Assembly: GCA_002085355.1 (NCBI GenBank)
Contig: NATN01000019.1
Coordinates: 1-17,353, forward strand
Source of the DNA: Candidatus Zhuqueibacterota bacterium 4484_87
GTDB taxonomy: Bacteria; Zhuqueibacterota; Zhuqueibacteria; Thermofontimicrobiales; Thermofontimicrobiaceae
Reading direction: 5' to 3'
DNA length: 17,353 bases
A model generated the notes under the pieces. That model did not search any database. It saw only the letters and a program-made list of their open reading frames with translations, and had not been told where the DNA came from. How positions within the stretch are numbered: the stretch's first letter is position 1; every line of letters starts with the position of its first letter. The translations under genes and the position numbers were made by a program. Below, in pieces: positions 6,335 through 14,230 of the stretch.

Positions 6335-8953
6335 TTATTCCTCCCCATGCGGCGGATACAAATCTTCCCACCATTCGGATTGCCCTTTGAGCCAGCGGTC
6401 GAACCAGGCGATTATTGTCTTTGTCCATAGTTTTCGGCGTTGATACGCCATGATGTGATGATTCTGTCCTTCTATCTGGACCAATTCCACCGGTTTGCCC
6501 AGCAATTTCAGTGCTGTATAGAGCTGAATACTTTCGCCCGGAGGGACATTTGTGTCCACTGTACCGTGGAGCAAAAGCAGCGGTGTTTTTATTTTGTCGG
6601 CGTGGAAAAGCGGACTCTGATCTACATAAATGTCGGGTCTGTTCCAGGGGAAGCTGTTGGCAGTAGCAACGGCGCTGTAGAGATAGCCCCAGTAGCCTTC
6701 TCCCCAGTAGCTGGGAATCATGCTGATCCCAGCGTGCGCAATAGCGGCAGCGAACATGTCCGTCCTTGTTTGCAACAGCATGGTCATGAATCCGCCGTAG
6801 GAGGCGCCCATGCAACCCACGCGATTCCGATCCACAAACGGGTGTGCAGCGAGAAATTGTTTTGTGCCGTCGATGATCTCGTCAGCGACAATCTTGCCCC
6901 AGTCATTCACATGGCGGGCGGAGAATTTTTGCCCGAATCCGACAGCGCCACTGGGCTGGAGCACGTACACCACGTAGCCATGTGCCGCGTACAGGTTTTT
7001 CGGATATCTGCCGCCGAAATCACGCGTCACTGGCGTGGTGCCACCGTAATAATAAACGATGCACGGATATTTTTTATTTTCATCGAAATGGGGCGGATAG
7101 TAAATGCGCCCCTCAATGTTATCACCGAGTTTATTTTTGAATGTCCAGCGTTCCACCTTGCCAAATTGTACCTGTGCGAAATCTTTTTGTGCCGGATCGT
7201 AGAATAGCTCAACTTTCCCCAATTTTAAATTTAACCAGTAACTTTTCCACGGTTGATTGGCGCGGCAGCCGCTGAATACAGTGACCGGCTTCTTTTTTGC
7301 AAAATCAATGGCGCTGATGACTTCAGTTTTCGTGTCGATTTTTTGGAATGTTCTTCGTTTAACATTGTAGCGGTACAGAGAAACAAAACTGCGATCTGTC
7401 GTGACGAAATAGATTTTTCCGTCGGTCGGATTCCAAAACGCCAGATTGATTGTCGGAGGAAAATTCAGCGTGATGGGATCGACTTTTTTCGTTTGCAGAT
7501 CAAAAATATAAGCCTGCGTGTCGTAATCGTTGGGAATCGTGCCTTCAGGGAGGTTGATGCCGATTTTGCCAAACATGGAGGGGCCGCCTGTGACGAGTAG
7601 CTTTTTTCCGTCAGGTGACCAACTCACGCTACCCTGCCATTTTTTAGTCCATATCGAATCAATTTCCAGCGTCTCGAGATTCAGCGAGTAAAGCGTATTT
7701 TCAGAGTAAGGGCGCTCGGAAAAATTTTCCTGGGAGATGGTAAATAAAATTTTTCCGCCATCCGGACTAATGTCGTTCAGGTTTGTGCTTTCCAGACCGC
7801 TGGTGAGGCGCATTTTTGTCCCGTCAGGATAGTTCACACGATAAAGGAAATCTCTGTCCCGCCAACCCGGAAGCCGATCGGGCATCCCTTCCAATTTTTT
7901 CAATTTGGTCTTTGGCGCAGCATGTTTTTCTGTCACGCTGTAAATCAAAAACGTTCCGTCAGGGCTCCAACGATAGGACCTGAAGTTACGAATATTTTTC
8001 AGCAGGGAAATTTTTTCACCGGTCTGCAAATCGGAAATCCATAACGTTATACCCGCTGATCCTGAAGTCAGATACGAATAGCTGTTTTGTAGCGGTGCCC
8101 ATTTGAATTGACTGATTCTGCCCAGCCCGCGGAATGAGCGAAGGAGTCGCCCGTCGGCGTAACGACGAATTTCCAGCCAGGTTTCGTATTTATCGCCTGG
8201 CGGCAGGCTCTTGCGAAGAGTCAAAGCAACAAATTTCCCGTAGGGAGAAATGGACAATCTGGAAATTTCAGGTTCGTCCAACAAATTTTTGATATTCATG
8301 AAATGCGTCGCGTCGGTTGACCAGTTCAAATCGCTCGCAACGTGATTTCCCGAGACTGAGGCTTTGGCAGAGATCTCCCAGGGAGCGCTGCAATTCGGAT
8401 CGAACAAAGTTTTGATTAAAAGCAGGTGCTTACCGGGTTCCACCTTAACTGTTGCCTTGGTTTGGGCGGAAGTTTTTTTACTAGCGTTTGCTTTATTTCG
8501 CCTGCCGATTTCCTTCCCGTCAAAATAAACGATTTGCAGGTGTGGGTTTTTTACCGTCAATTTTATTTCCAACCATCTGTTTGCAGTCAAATAGGCGGCA
8601 GCGAAAGCTTTTTGCGGCATCTTTTTGTTTAGCAGCGTGATGCGCAGAGAGGAATCGGTTTGCATTGTCCAACGCAGTTTTCTCTCTCCAAACCCGGGAA
8701 TCGTTTTGTCCAGTGCTGGTGACAATTTTCTCGAATCTAAATGTTCGAAATTCAGCAGATTTTTGAGTTCGAATTTTTTGCCGGAAAAATTCTTCTTTTC
8801 GTGAAAAATCGGCAGGGGTGTTTCCATCGGTCCTAAAATGAGCCAATTAGTGACAGTGATGTCAATGCTTTTTTCGGCTGCGAAAAGCGGCAGGCTGAAA
8901 ATCAGGGTGAGCAAAAGAACAAAAACAGAAAGAATTGATGACTTTGTACGCAT
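6335..8953 (-). CDS. Secreted S9 family (prolyl oligopeptidase/DPP-like) serine peptidase
   Basis: An 872-residue exported protein with signal peptide MRTKSSILSVFVLLLTLIFS and cleavage near AAEKS. Residues about 30-215 form an extra N-terminal beta-rich region (NWLILGPMETPLP; later VEPGKHLLLIKTLFD) resembling a galactose-binding/PA14-like module. Residues about 220-610 are beta-propeller blades of the TolB/PD40 kind, with repeated SPDG and W-SPDG(K/T) turns. The C-terminal alpha/beta hydrolase has the nucleophile in GASYGG (Ser718), an Asp in HGTVDTNVPPGE (about Asp800) and a His in EGQNHHIM (about His832). It should cleave peptides in the periplasm or outside the cell. The start is supported by GGAGAA eight bases upstream. 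It stands alone between EF-P and a terminator and is longer than typical family members because of the N-terminal module. Confidence 0.93.
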   Translation of the reverse strand: MRTKSSILSVFVLLLTLIFSLPLFAAEKSIDITVTNWLILGPMETPLPIFHEKKNFSGKKFELKNLLNFEHLDSRKLSPALDKTIPGFGERKLRWTMQTDSSLRITLLNKKMPQKAFAAAYLTANRWLEIKLTVKNPHLQIVYFDGKEIGRRNKANASKKTSAQTKATVKVEPGKHLLLIKTLFDPNCSAPWEISAKASVSGNHVASDLNWSTDATHFMNIKNLLDEPEISRLSISPYGKFVALTLRKSLPPGDKYETWLEIRRYADGRLLRSFRGLGRISQFKWAPLQNSYSYLTSGSAGITLWISDLQTGEKISLLKNIRNFRSYRWSPDGTFLIYSVTEKHAAPKTKLKKLEGMPDRLPGWRDRDFLYRVNYPDGTKMRLTSGLESTNLNDISPDGGKILFTISQENFSERPYSENTLYSLNLETLEIDSIWTKKWQGSVSWSPDGKKLLVTGGPSMFGKIGINLPEGTIPNDYDTQAYIFDLQTKKVDPITLNFPPTINLAFWNPTDGKIYFVTTDRSFVSLYRYNVKRRTFQKIDTKTEVISAIDFAKKKPVTVFSGCRANQPWKSYWLNLKLGKVELFYDPAQKDFAQVQFGKVERWTFKNKLGDNIEGRIYYPPHFDENKKYPCIVYYYGGTTPVTRDFGGRYPKNLYAAHGYVVYVLQPSGAVGFGQKFSARHVNDWGKIVADEIIDGTKQFLAAHPFVDRNRVGCMGASYGGFMTMLLQTRTDMFAAAIAHAGISMIPSYWGEGYWGYLYSAVATANSFPWNRPDIYVDQSPLFHADKIKTPLLLLHGTVDTNVPPGESIQLYTALKLLGKPVELVQIEGQNHHIMAYQRRKLWTKTIIAWFDRWLKGQSEWWEDLYPPHGEE

Positions 8954-9146
8954 ATCGAGTTTCTCCGTTATTTGGACATATTCGAACCCATTGTTCTCGA
9001 AGTAACTACTTGAATGGGAATTAGGTGAGAAAATTTATTGACATGGGTGTCGATTTTGAAATGAAAAAGAATGCTCTGCAATTGAAAAACCATCATTCCA
9101 TCTCTTGGCTGAAAAAAGACGGATTTCCCGGATAATGAAAATTTCG

Positions 9147-9178
9147 TGCAGCCATCCGCGCGGAATCGGATGACTGCA
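9147..9178 (-). terminator. Strong hairpin after the EF-P gene, probable terminator
   Basis: On the minus strand a 12-pair stem (TGCAGTCATCCG with CGGATGGCTGCA, one T-G pair) encloses an eight-base loop, starting 11 bases after the EF-P stop. The tail is only CGAAATTTTC, so termination may be weak or the hairpin may serve as a 3'-end stabiliser. Confidence 0.5.
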
Positions 9179-9189
9179 GTTTGAAAAAA

Positions 9190-9747
9190 TCAGGCTCGGG
9201 AGACATACGCGCCGGTGCGCGTGTCAATGCGAATAGTATCGCCTTCATTGATGAAGGGCGGAACTTCCAGTCGGGCGTTTGTTTCCAGCGTGACCCATTT
9301 TGTGACATTGCCAGCCGTGTCGCCTCTGACCGCAGGCTCTGCTTCGATGACTTTGAGGTCTACCGTTGTCGGCAATTCCGAAGTAATGGGCGTTTCGCCA
9401 TGGAAAAGTACTTTGACCAACATGCCTTCTTTCAAAAACTTTGTCTGATCTTCAATCATTTCGCCGGGCAGGGGGATTTGTTCAAAGGTCTCTGTATTCA
9501 TAAAATAATAATTTTCAGTGTCCGAATAAAGGTATTGCATCTCCTTTTCATCGAGCCGTACGGCTTCAACTTTGTCAGTTTCACGAAAGGTGTTGTCGAT
9601 AACGCGTCCGGTTTTTACGTTTTTCAGTTTTGTGCGCACCATTGCTCTGCCGCGGCTCTGGGTGACGTGTTGAAATTCAGTGATCAAATAAATATCATTA
9701 TTGAACATGATCGCCATCCCGCGGCGAAATTCAGAAATTGAAGCCAT
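9190..9747 (-). CDS. efp: Translation elongation factor P
   Basis: A 185-residue protein of normal EF-P length with the three beta-barrel domains in order: KOW-like N-terminal domain (MASISEFRRGMAIMFNND), the middle OB domain (KEMQYLYSDTENYYFMNTETFEQI) and the C-terminal OB domain with the family signature VTLETNARLEVPPFINEGD. It enters the ribosomal E site and relieves stalling at proline runs. The tip loop reads FQHVTQSRGRAMVRTKL. The residue matching Escherichia coli Lys34 is Arg32, as in the EF-P type that EarP rhamnosylates, rather than a lysinylated Lys. A strong AAGGAG Shine-Dalgarno lies five bases before the ATG. It is transcribed alone and followed by a strong hairpin. Confidence 0.97.
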   Translation of the reverse strand: MASISEFRRGMAIMFNNDIYLITEFQHVTQSRGRAMVRTKLKNVKTGRVIDNTFRETDKVEAVRLDEKEMQYLYSDTENYYFMNTETFEQIPLPGEMIEDQTKFLKEGMLVKVLFHGETPITSELPTTVDLKVIEAEPAVRGDTAGNVTKWVTLETNARLEVPPFINEGDTIRIDTRTGAYVSRA

Positions 9748-10029
9748 AAATTTCTCCTTCTAATTTTTTATGGTTATTTTTTGATTCGCGATTTTCAATA
9801 ACAAAGTTCAATTTTTTTTATGCTGCACTTCCCCCAAATTAAAAAAGACAAATGAAAATACAAAAATAAAAAGGAAAAATCAAGAATTTCTTTCGCGATT
9901 TGGTGCGTCCGATTGTTCTGAAGACCAAAGAATGTGTGCAAAATAGTACTTTTTTTATCCCAATTGGGAACAATCCTTGAGGGTGTGAGTTAAAAAAGCC
10001 AACATTTTGAAAAATTTTCATCTTTTTTC
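9748..10029. other. AT-rich intergenic gap between divergent efp and the DUF3098 gene
   Basis: No gene, repeat or RNA fold is convincing here. The minus-strand open frame at 9839-10021 is a low-complexity Phe/Ile/Lys-rich translation of AT-rich DNA. A ten-base perfect palindrome CCCAATTGGG lies at 9959-9968 but has no partner. Confidence 0.5.
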
Positions 10030-10058
10030 TTGACTATTTCATTCTATTTGATTATATT
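10030..10058 (+). promoter_or_regulatory. Sigma70-like promoter placed to give a leaderless mRNA
   Basis: TTGACT (10030-10035) and TATATT (10053-10058) are separated by exactly 17 bases. The expected transcription start is 10064-10066, two to four bases before the ATG at 10068. No Shine-Dalgarno is present in TTTAGCGCGCT before the ATG, which fits a leaderless message. Confidence 0.6.
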
Positions 10059-10067
10059 TAGCGCGCT

Positions 10068-10340
10068 ATGGCAAAGAAAAATAAACAAACAAAAAAGAAA
10101 AAACCTTTTCGTTACGATTTACCATTCGGAAGAGAGAATTACATCATCTTTTTAATCGGTGTTTTCGTAATAATCCTGGGTTACATTTTTATGGCGCAGG
10201 GACCGGCTGACAGTTTCTGGTCATTGACACTGGCGCCGATTTTGCTGGTCATAAGTTATTGTGTGATATTTCCATTTGCCATAATTTATCGAAAAAATGC
10301 TGCACCGGTCAATGCTTCCGATGCTGAAACCGGGAATTAG
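10068..10340 (+). CDS. DUF3098 family small membrane protein
   Basis: A 90-residue protein with a Lys-rich cytoplasmic start (MAKKNKQTKKKKPF) and the motif LPFGRENYIIFLIGVFVIILGYIFMA, which contains the first membrane segment. A short polar link (QGPADSF) is followed by LTLAPILLVISYCVIFPFAI, the second segment, and a polar tail. FGRENY-x-L-I-G and TLAPILL are the family's hallmarks. Members occur mainly in Bacteroidetes and related phyla, usually near cell-division or undecaprenyl-phosphate genes; that context is absent here. Function is unknown. The gene has its own promoter and precedes two tRNA genes. Confidence 0.75.
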   Translation: MAKKNKQTKKKKPFRYDLPFGRENYIIFLIGVFVIILGYIFMAQGPADSFWSLTLAPILLVISYCVIFPFAIIYRKNAAPVNASDAETGN

Positions 10341-10385
10341 CAGTAAATATTAGATTTTTAAAATAGAATCACCACGATAAATCCT

Positions 10386-10460
10386 GGGCGGTTAGCTCAG
10401 TTGGTTTAGAGTACCTGCCTTACAAGCAGGGGGTCACTGGTTCGAGTCCAGTACCGCCCA
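10386..10460 (+). tRNA. tRNA-Val (anticodon TAC)
   Basis: The acceptor stem GGGCGGT (10386-10392) pairs with ACCGCCC (10453-10459), with A as discriminator. The anticodon arm is CCTGC-CTTACAA-GCAGG, giving anticodon TAC. The T arm has GGTTCGAGTCC. CCA is not encoded. Confidence 0.95.
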
Positions 10461-10512
10461 CATGAAAATGAGGTGCTGGCTCGGAGTCAGTATCTAAAGA
10501 CAAGAATTGAAC

Positions 10513-10587
10513 GGGGTCGTGGTGCAGCTTGGTTAGCACACCGGCCTGTCAAGCCGGAGGTCGCGGGTTCGAGTCCCGTCGGCCCCG
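10513..10587 (+). tRNA. tRNA-Asp (anticodon GTC)
   Basis: The acceptor stem GGGGTCG (10513-10519) pairs with CGGCCCC (10580-10586) including one T-G pair, with G as discriminator. The anticodon arm is CCGGC-CTGTCAA-GCCGG, giving anticodon GTC. The T arm has GGGTTCGAGTCCC. CCA is not encoded. It lies 52 bases after tRNA-Val and is probably cotranscribed with it. Confidence 0.96.
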
Positions 10588-10594
10588 CTCATCG

Positions 10595-10627
10595 AAAAGG
10601 GCTATCTCGCGAAGGTAGCCCTTTTTT
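10595..10627 (+). terminator. Rho-independent terminator of the tRNA operon
   Basis: AAAAGGGCTA (10595-10604) pairs with TAGCCCTTTT (10616-10625) around an 11-base loop, with the T-run reaching 10627. It starts eight bases after tRNA-Asp and ends 22 bases before the next gene. Confidence 0.8.
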
Positions 10628-10649
10628 CGTATGCGGGAAAAATGTCAGG

Positions 10650-11255
10650 ATGAAACAGGACGAATATTTCACTATCACGGCAGCGAAACAGGCTGATATA
10701 AAAATCAAAGGATCGCGTTTCATCGGTACAGCAGCGCATGTCACAGACGAAGACGAAGCGAAAAACTTCATCCGGGAAATTGCCGGACGCTACCACGATG
10801 CAACGCACAACTGCTTTGCTTACGTGGTTGGATTCCCGCCGCAGCAAATTGCCCGCTTCAACGATGACGGTGAACCCGCCGGAACTGCGGGACAGCCCAT
10901 TCTCTCAGTTATTCAGGGGCAAAATCTCAATTTCGTGGCAGTGGTCGTCACCAGATATTTTGGCGGGACAAAGTTGGGGAAAGGCGGTTTGATTCGCGCT
11001 TATTCCGACTGCACTCGTGCTGTACTGGAAAATTGTCGTATTGAGAAAAGATACATTTACGAAAAAATTTCCATCGTTTTTCCCTATGATTTGACGGGCG
11101 TCGTGATGCGGACGATTTCGCAATTTAGCGCAAAAGTGGATCAGTCAATATATGATCAGGACAGCCGCCTGCGTGTTTCCGTTCGTCGTTCTGTTGCTGA
11201 TGATTTCAGAAAACAATTGATTGAAGTGACTTCCGATAAATTAACTTTTTTGTGA
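10650..11255 (+). CDS. IMPACT/YigZ family protein (UPF0029)
   Basis: A 201-residue protein matching the length of E. coli YigZ (about 205). The N-terminal IMPACT domain holds GSRFIGTAA (21-29), HNCFAY (53-58), DDGEPAGTAGQPIL (72-85) and TRYFGGTKLGKGGLIRAY (101-118). The DUF1949 ferredoxin-like C-terminal domain covers about 139-201. The family is linked to translation and GCN2-pathway regulators; the bacterial role is not settled. An open frame extends 59 codons further upstream, but that part runs through tRNA-Asp and its terminator. The ATG at 10650 is therefore the first usable start, although it has only a distant GGGA as ribosome site. The stop overlaps or abuts the CNNM gene. Confidence 0.92.
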   Translation: MKQDEYFTITAAKQADIKIKGSRFIGTAAHVTDEDEAKNFIREIAGRYHDATHNCFAYVVGFPPQQIARFNDDGEPAGTAGQPILSVIQGQNLNFVAVVVTRYFGGTKLGKGGLIRAYSDCTRAVLENCRIEKRYIYEKISIVFPYDLTGVVMRTISQFSAKVDQSIYDQDSRLRVSVRRSVADDFRKQLIEVTSDKLTFL

Positions 11256-11257
11256 GA

Positions 11258-12499
11258 ATGCACATAAGTTCGCTCGAAATACAATTAGGGCTGATCGTTT
11301 TAGGCCTGCTCATGTCCGCCTACTTTTCCGGCACGGAGACAGTTTTTTTGTCGGCGAGTCGGGTCCGCATAGAAATTCTTTTCCGCCGGCGCGTGAAGAG
11401 TATTCGCCGTATTTACGATTTTATCAGCAAACCGGAGACATTCATCGTAACTACGCTGGTGGGCACAAATCTTGCCAGCGTGCTTTTTTCCACAGTAGTT
11501 GTCTTGGTGCTGCAAGATTCTGTGGACGAATTTCTCATTGTGCTCATTTCCACAAGCGCGTTGTTGCTGTTCGGAGAGATAATTCCCAAATCCGTGGGCC
11601 AGGAATTTTCCAATCAGTTGCTTCCCGTAACCGGAGCAATGTTGAAAATTTTCAGAGTTCTCTTTACGCCCATTAATTTTTTGCTATTGGGCATCACGAA
11701 TTTTTTTCTCAAGCGGCTGAATTTGAAAACACACGCTGATTTTCAAACTGTGTTCACACGAAAAGATATCATCAAGGTGCTGCGGGAGAGCGAGCGAGGC
11801 GGCGCCATTAAATCCAAAGAAAGCCGGCTGATTCACAAAATTTTCGATTTGCGGAAAACCAGGCTAAAAGATTCCATGGTGCCGCGAACCGAAATTGTCG
11901 CAGTGCCAAAAGATGTTTCTCTCGAAGAATTGAGCGAAACGTTTCGCAAATCCGGTTTCTCCCGATTGCCGGTGTTTGAAGATTCCGTTGACAATATTAT
12001 TGGCATTGTTTATGCCAAAGATTTGCTCACAGAACCCGAGTCTCTGGATGAAATTTTGAAAGAGGCAATCTTTTTCCCCGATTCAAAACCAGCGTACAAG
12101 TTACTCGTGGAATTCAAGCAGAAAAGAATCAGCATCGCCATTGTGTTGGACGAATATGGCGGTACTGCCGGGTTGATCACTGTTGAAGATTTGGTGGAAG
12201 AACTTGTCGGTGAAATTTACGACGAGTTTGACATTGACCATGAAAAAATGTACCGTAAGCTTAATGCAACCACTTTCAGTGTTGACGCTCGGGCAGAAAT
12301 TGATGAACTCAACGAAAAATTCAATTTACATCTCCCCGAAGAGGAATCCTATTCCACGCTTGGCGGATTCATCATTGAACAATTGGGCCATATTCCTAAA
12401 CCTGGGGAAATGCTTGCTGGTGATAATTGGCGTATCAAAATAGAGAAAGCAGATGAGCGCCGGGTGATCCGTGTCCGTTTGATCAAGAAACAATCCTGA
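11258..12499 (+). CDS. CNNM/CorC (hemolysin) family membrane protein with CBS pair
   Basis: A 413-residue protein (415 if the GTG at 11252, overlapping the previous stop, is used). Three or four membrane segments of the DUF21/CNNM domain span about 8-155, with SAYFSGTETVFLSASRVR near residue 30 and FGEIIPKSVGQEF near 115. A CBS pair follows: MVPRTEIVAVPKDVSLEEL to GIVYAKDLL, then AYKLLVEFKQ to IVLDEYGGTAGLITVEDL. The C-terminal CorC/HlyC domain is FSVDARAEIDELNEKF to GHIPKPGE. Homologues export or regulate Mg2+/Co2+; the older name hemolysin is misleading. Translation is probably coupled to the YigZ-like gene. A weak stem (12513-12528) followed by T five times may be its terminator. Confidence 0.93.
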   Translation: MHISSLEIQLGLIVLGLLMSAYFSGTETVFLSASRVRIEILFRRRVKSIRRIYDFISKPETFIVTTLVGTNLASVLFSTVVVLVLQDSVDEFLIVLISTSALLLFGEIIPKSVGQEFSNQLLPVTGAMLKIFRVLFTPINFLLLGITNFFLKRLNLKTHADFQTVFTRKDIIKVLRESERGGAIKSKESRLIHKIFDLRKTRLKDSMVPRTEIVAVPKDVSLEELSETFRKSGFSRLPVFEDSVDNIIGIVYAKDLLTEPESLDEILKEAIFFPDSKPAYKLLVEFKQKRISIAIVLDEYGGTAGLITVEDLVEELVGEIYDEFDIDHEKMYRKLNATTFSVDARAEIDELNEKFNLHLPEEESYSTLGGFIIEQLGHIPKPGEMLAGDNWRIKIEKADERRVIRVRLIKKQS

Positions 12500-12800
12500 C
12501 TTTTCCCCCCTCTCACATATTTTTGTGAATTTTTCACTGAGCGAATTGAAGCGTGTAAAAATTACTTTGCCGAAGTATAGCTCTATTTTCTTTGATATTA
12601 GTAAGTTACGCGTAATCGGAAAATAATCGGGCAAATTTTACTCGATTTCAAATTGTTGGCAACCACCACTCTTTTAAAATTATTCCACAAAATATTTATT
12701 GTAACATTAATAAAAATAATATATTAAATATTACATTCAAAAAAGTTATCCGTTTCGGCATTCCTTTTGCATATTAGCGAAAAAAAATGTGGAGGATGTG
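12500..12800. other. AT-rich intergenic region upstream of the LysM-like gene
   Basis: No gene is visible. Around 12680-12745 the DNA is almost pure A/T and carries an imperfect inverted repeat, GTAACATTAATA (12701-12712) against TATTAAATATTAC (12722-12734), which could be a regulatory site. No convincing -35/-10 pair was found. Confidence 0.35.
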
Positions 12801-13382
12801 ATGCGGATAAAAATGGTTTTTTTGTTAGCAGTTATAGTGTCATTTATTAGTTTTGGCGCGAAAATTTTCAGTGGAAATGGGGCGAATTGGCACAATACAG
12901 CGACAGTCGGCGAAATGTCGCACGATGAATTTTTTCGTCGTCTTTCACAGCGGTACTATGGTACGACAGAATTTGCTGAAGAGTTAGCTTTGGTCAATCG
13001 CGCGCTGGAGTTTATGCCTCTCGATGAAATCAAAAGCACCGATCTCATTATACCTGACCAGTCGTCTATCTCCCGGCTGCAAGCAAGGCAGACGATGAAT
13101 GTCGCCGACGATGAAAGATCGCCTCTGGCATTACGTCAACAGCACCAGTCGCTCAATTGGTCCGTGATGCAGGTACTTCTCTTGTTCATCGGTCTCAATC
13201 AGATGGTTTTACCTCTGTTGGCGGGAGTGGTCGCGTTGATTTTTCTGGTAAAGTTATTTCGCGCGTTTCGAAATGAAAGACATCGGGAAAAAAGTGCTGC
13301 GACAACAACGACCCAATTTGCCAAAAACAGCGACCGAATTCTCGTGGAGTTTGATGTAACGCAGCTTAATGAAAAGAAATAA
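12801..13382 (+). CDS. Two-membrane-segment envelope protein with a LysM-like stretch, function unknown
   Basis: A 193-residue protein. The ATG at 12801 is chosen because GGAGG (12791-12795) lies five bases upstream; the open frame runs back to a GTG at 12789 that contains this ribosome site. Residues 5-22 are a signal anchor or signal peptide. Residues 36-88 read VGEMSHDEFFRRLSQRYYG, then EELALVNRALEF and STDLIIPD. This follows the LysM pattern: an initial V/G turn, a helix before YYG, an Asn helix and a closing D-L-I-I-P. Residues 123-153 are a second hydrophobic segment followed by a basic stretch (KLFRAFRNERHR) and a cytoplasmic tail. A peptidoglycan-binding role is inferred from the pattern only. 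It is followed by its own terminator. Confidence 0.65.
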   Translation: MRIKMVFLLAVIVSFISFGAKIFSGNGANWHNTATVGEMSHDEFFRRLSQRYYGTTEFAEELALVNRALEFMPLDEIKSTDLIIPDQSSISRLQARQTMNVADDERSPLALRQQHQSLNWSVMQVLLLFIGLNQMVLPLLAGVVALIFLVKLFRAFRNERHREKSAATTTTQFAKNSDRILVEFDVTQLNEKK

Positions 13383-13443
13383 AAAATTGTCGAGATTTTT
13401 CGGTTTTTTGATCGGTGCAAAAAAAAATCAGAAAAATGAAACC

Positions 13444-13485
13444 AATGGCTTGATTGAATAGTTATTTGATCAAGCCATTTTTTTT
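13444..13485 (+). terminator. Rho-independent terminator after the LysM-like gene
   Basis: AATGGCTTGAT (13444-13454) pairs perfectly with ATCAAGCCATT (13469-13479), eleven pairs around a 14-base loop, ending in a run of eight T. It lies 61 bases after the stop. Confidence 0.85.
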
Positions 13486-13710
13486 ATTGATATTTTTGCG
13501 CCATTGTTTACTGCATGCATTCAGAGAAAATGAGTTTATCTCGAGTATCAGATTTTTTGCGGCGGAACTTTTTGAAATGCAAGAAGTTGAAATTTTGTTA
13601 ACATTTTTTGCTTTATCATATTTGAAAACTTAAAATTAGCGCAGTTCCACAATGCATTTATCAATTGAATACCACAAATGCTGAACAATATTATTCAGGG
13701 AGGCCTATTT
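13486..13710. other. Intergenic region upstream of the TPR lipoprotein, with an 18-base dyad at the ribosome site
   Basis: No gene is seen. CTGAACAATATTATTCAG (13681-13698) is a near-perfect dyad (one mismatched pair) whose last base begins the Shine-Dalgarno GGGAGG (13698-13703) of the following gene. It could be an operator or a translation-controlling stem. Confidence 0.35.
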
Positions 13711-14214
13711 ATGAAACGCGTTGCTACTGTTGGTATTATTTTAATTCTGTTAATTTCCATCATCGTTAGCTGCAGTCAGAAGAAAACCAAAGAGCAGCTT
13801 TTAGCTGAGGCTCTCAAGTATGAAAAAGCTGAAGATTTCACCAATGCTGTGGCAACATTGAATAAATTGGTGGAAGAATACCCACAGGCATCTGAATTGG
13901 ATTCAGTTTTATTTCAAATTGGTCAAATCTACTCAAATAATCTCAGCGATTATGGGCGAGCCGTCAGCGCTCATGAAAAACTCATCCAGGTACGCCCGCA
14001 AAGCCCAATCGCTGCCCAGTCTCTTTTTATGATTGGTTTTCATTTTGCCAATAACATCAAAAATCTGGACAGCGCTAGAGTCTATTATGAAAAATTCATT
14101 GAAAAATATCCGGAGCATGAATTGGTCACTTCCGTAAAATGGGAATTAGACCATTTGGGTCAGGATATCAATGAGATCGATCTCTTTCAAAACGAAAAAA
14201 CCAGCAAAAATTAA
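13711..14214 (+). CDS. TPR-repeat lipoprotein (BamD/YbgF-like tetratricopeptide)
   Basis: A 167-residue protein starting MKRVATVGIILILLISIIVS with a lipobox IVSC; Cys21 would be lipidated. The rest (about 28-150) consists of tetratricopeptide-like helical pairs: EQLLAEALKYEKAEDFTNAV, then LVEEYPQASELDSVLFQIG, AVSAHEKLIQVRPQSPIAAQ and YYEKFIEKYPEHELV. The repeated YP-x-S/E-x-x-A spacing is that of TPR_6 proteins such as BamD and YbgF. It probably works as a scaffold in the periplasm or at the outer membrane. Start choice: ATG at 13711 with GGGAGG seven bases upstream, rather than the ATG-less extension to 13678. It precedes the BatD-MoxR-DUF58 genes by 233 bases, and TPR proteins are frequent partners of that cluster. 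Confidence 0.83.
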   Translation: MKRVATVGIILILLISIIVSCSQKKTKEQLLAEALKYEKAEDFTNAVATLNKLVEEYPQASELDSVLFQIGQIYSNNLSDYGRAVSAHEKLIQVRPQSPIAAQSLFMIGFHFANNIKNLDSARVYYEKFIEKYPEHELVTSVKWELDHLGQDINEIDLFQNEKTSKN

Positions 14215-14230
14215 TATGCGGCGCATTAAG

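Noticed and set aside
6440..7207. Long plus-strand open frame (255 codons) antisense to the S9 peptidase
   Set aside because: It lies opposite the conserved hydrolase domain, is His/Cys-rich in the manner of antisense translations and has no family features.
9181..9741. 186-codon plus-strand frame antisense to efp
   Set aside because: The minus strand encodes full-length EF-P with all family signatures; this is its shadow.
9839..10021. 60-codon minus-strand frame in the efp/DUF3098 gap
   Set aside because: Low-complexity Phe/Ile/Lys translation of AT-rich DNA without a ribosome site.
10473..10649. 59-codon upstream extension of the YigZ-like open frame (includes AHRPVKPEVAGSSPVGPAHR)
   Set aside because: It is the translation of tRNA-Asp (10513-10587) and its terminator; the real start is the ATG at 10650.
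12660..12745. AT-rich tract considered as a replication origin or repeat array
   Set aside because: No DnaA-box clusters, no periodic repeats and no replication genes nearby; ordinary AT-rich intergenic DNA explains it.
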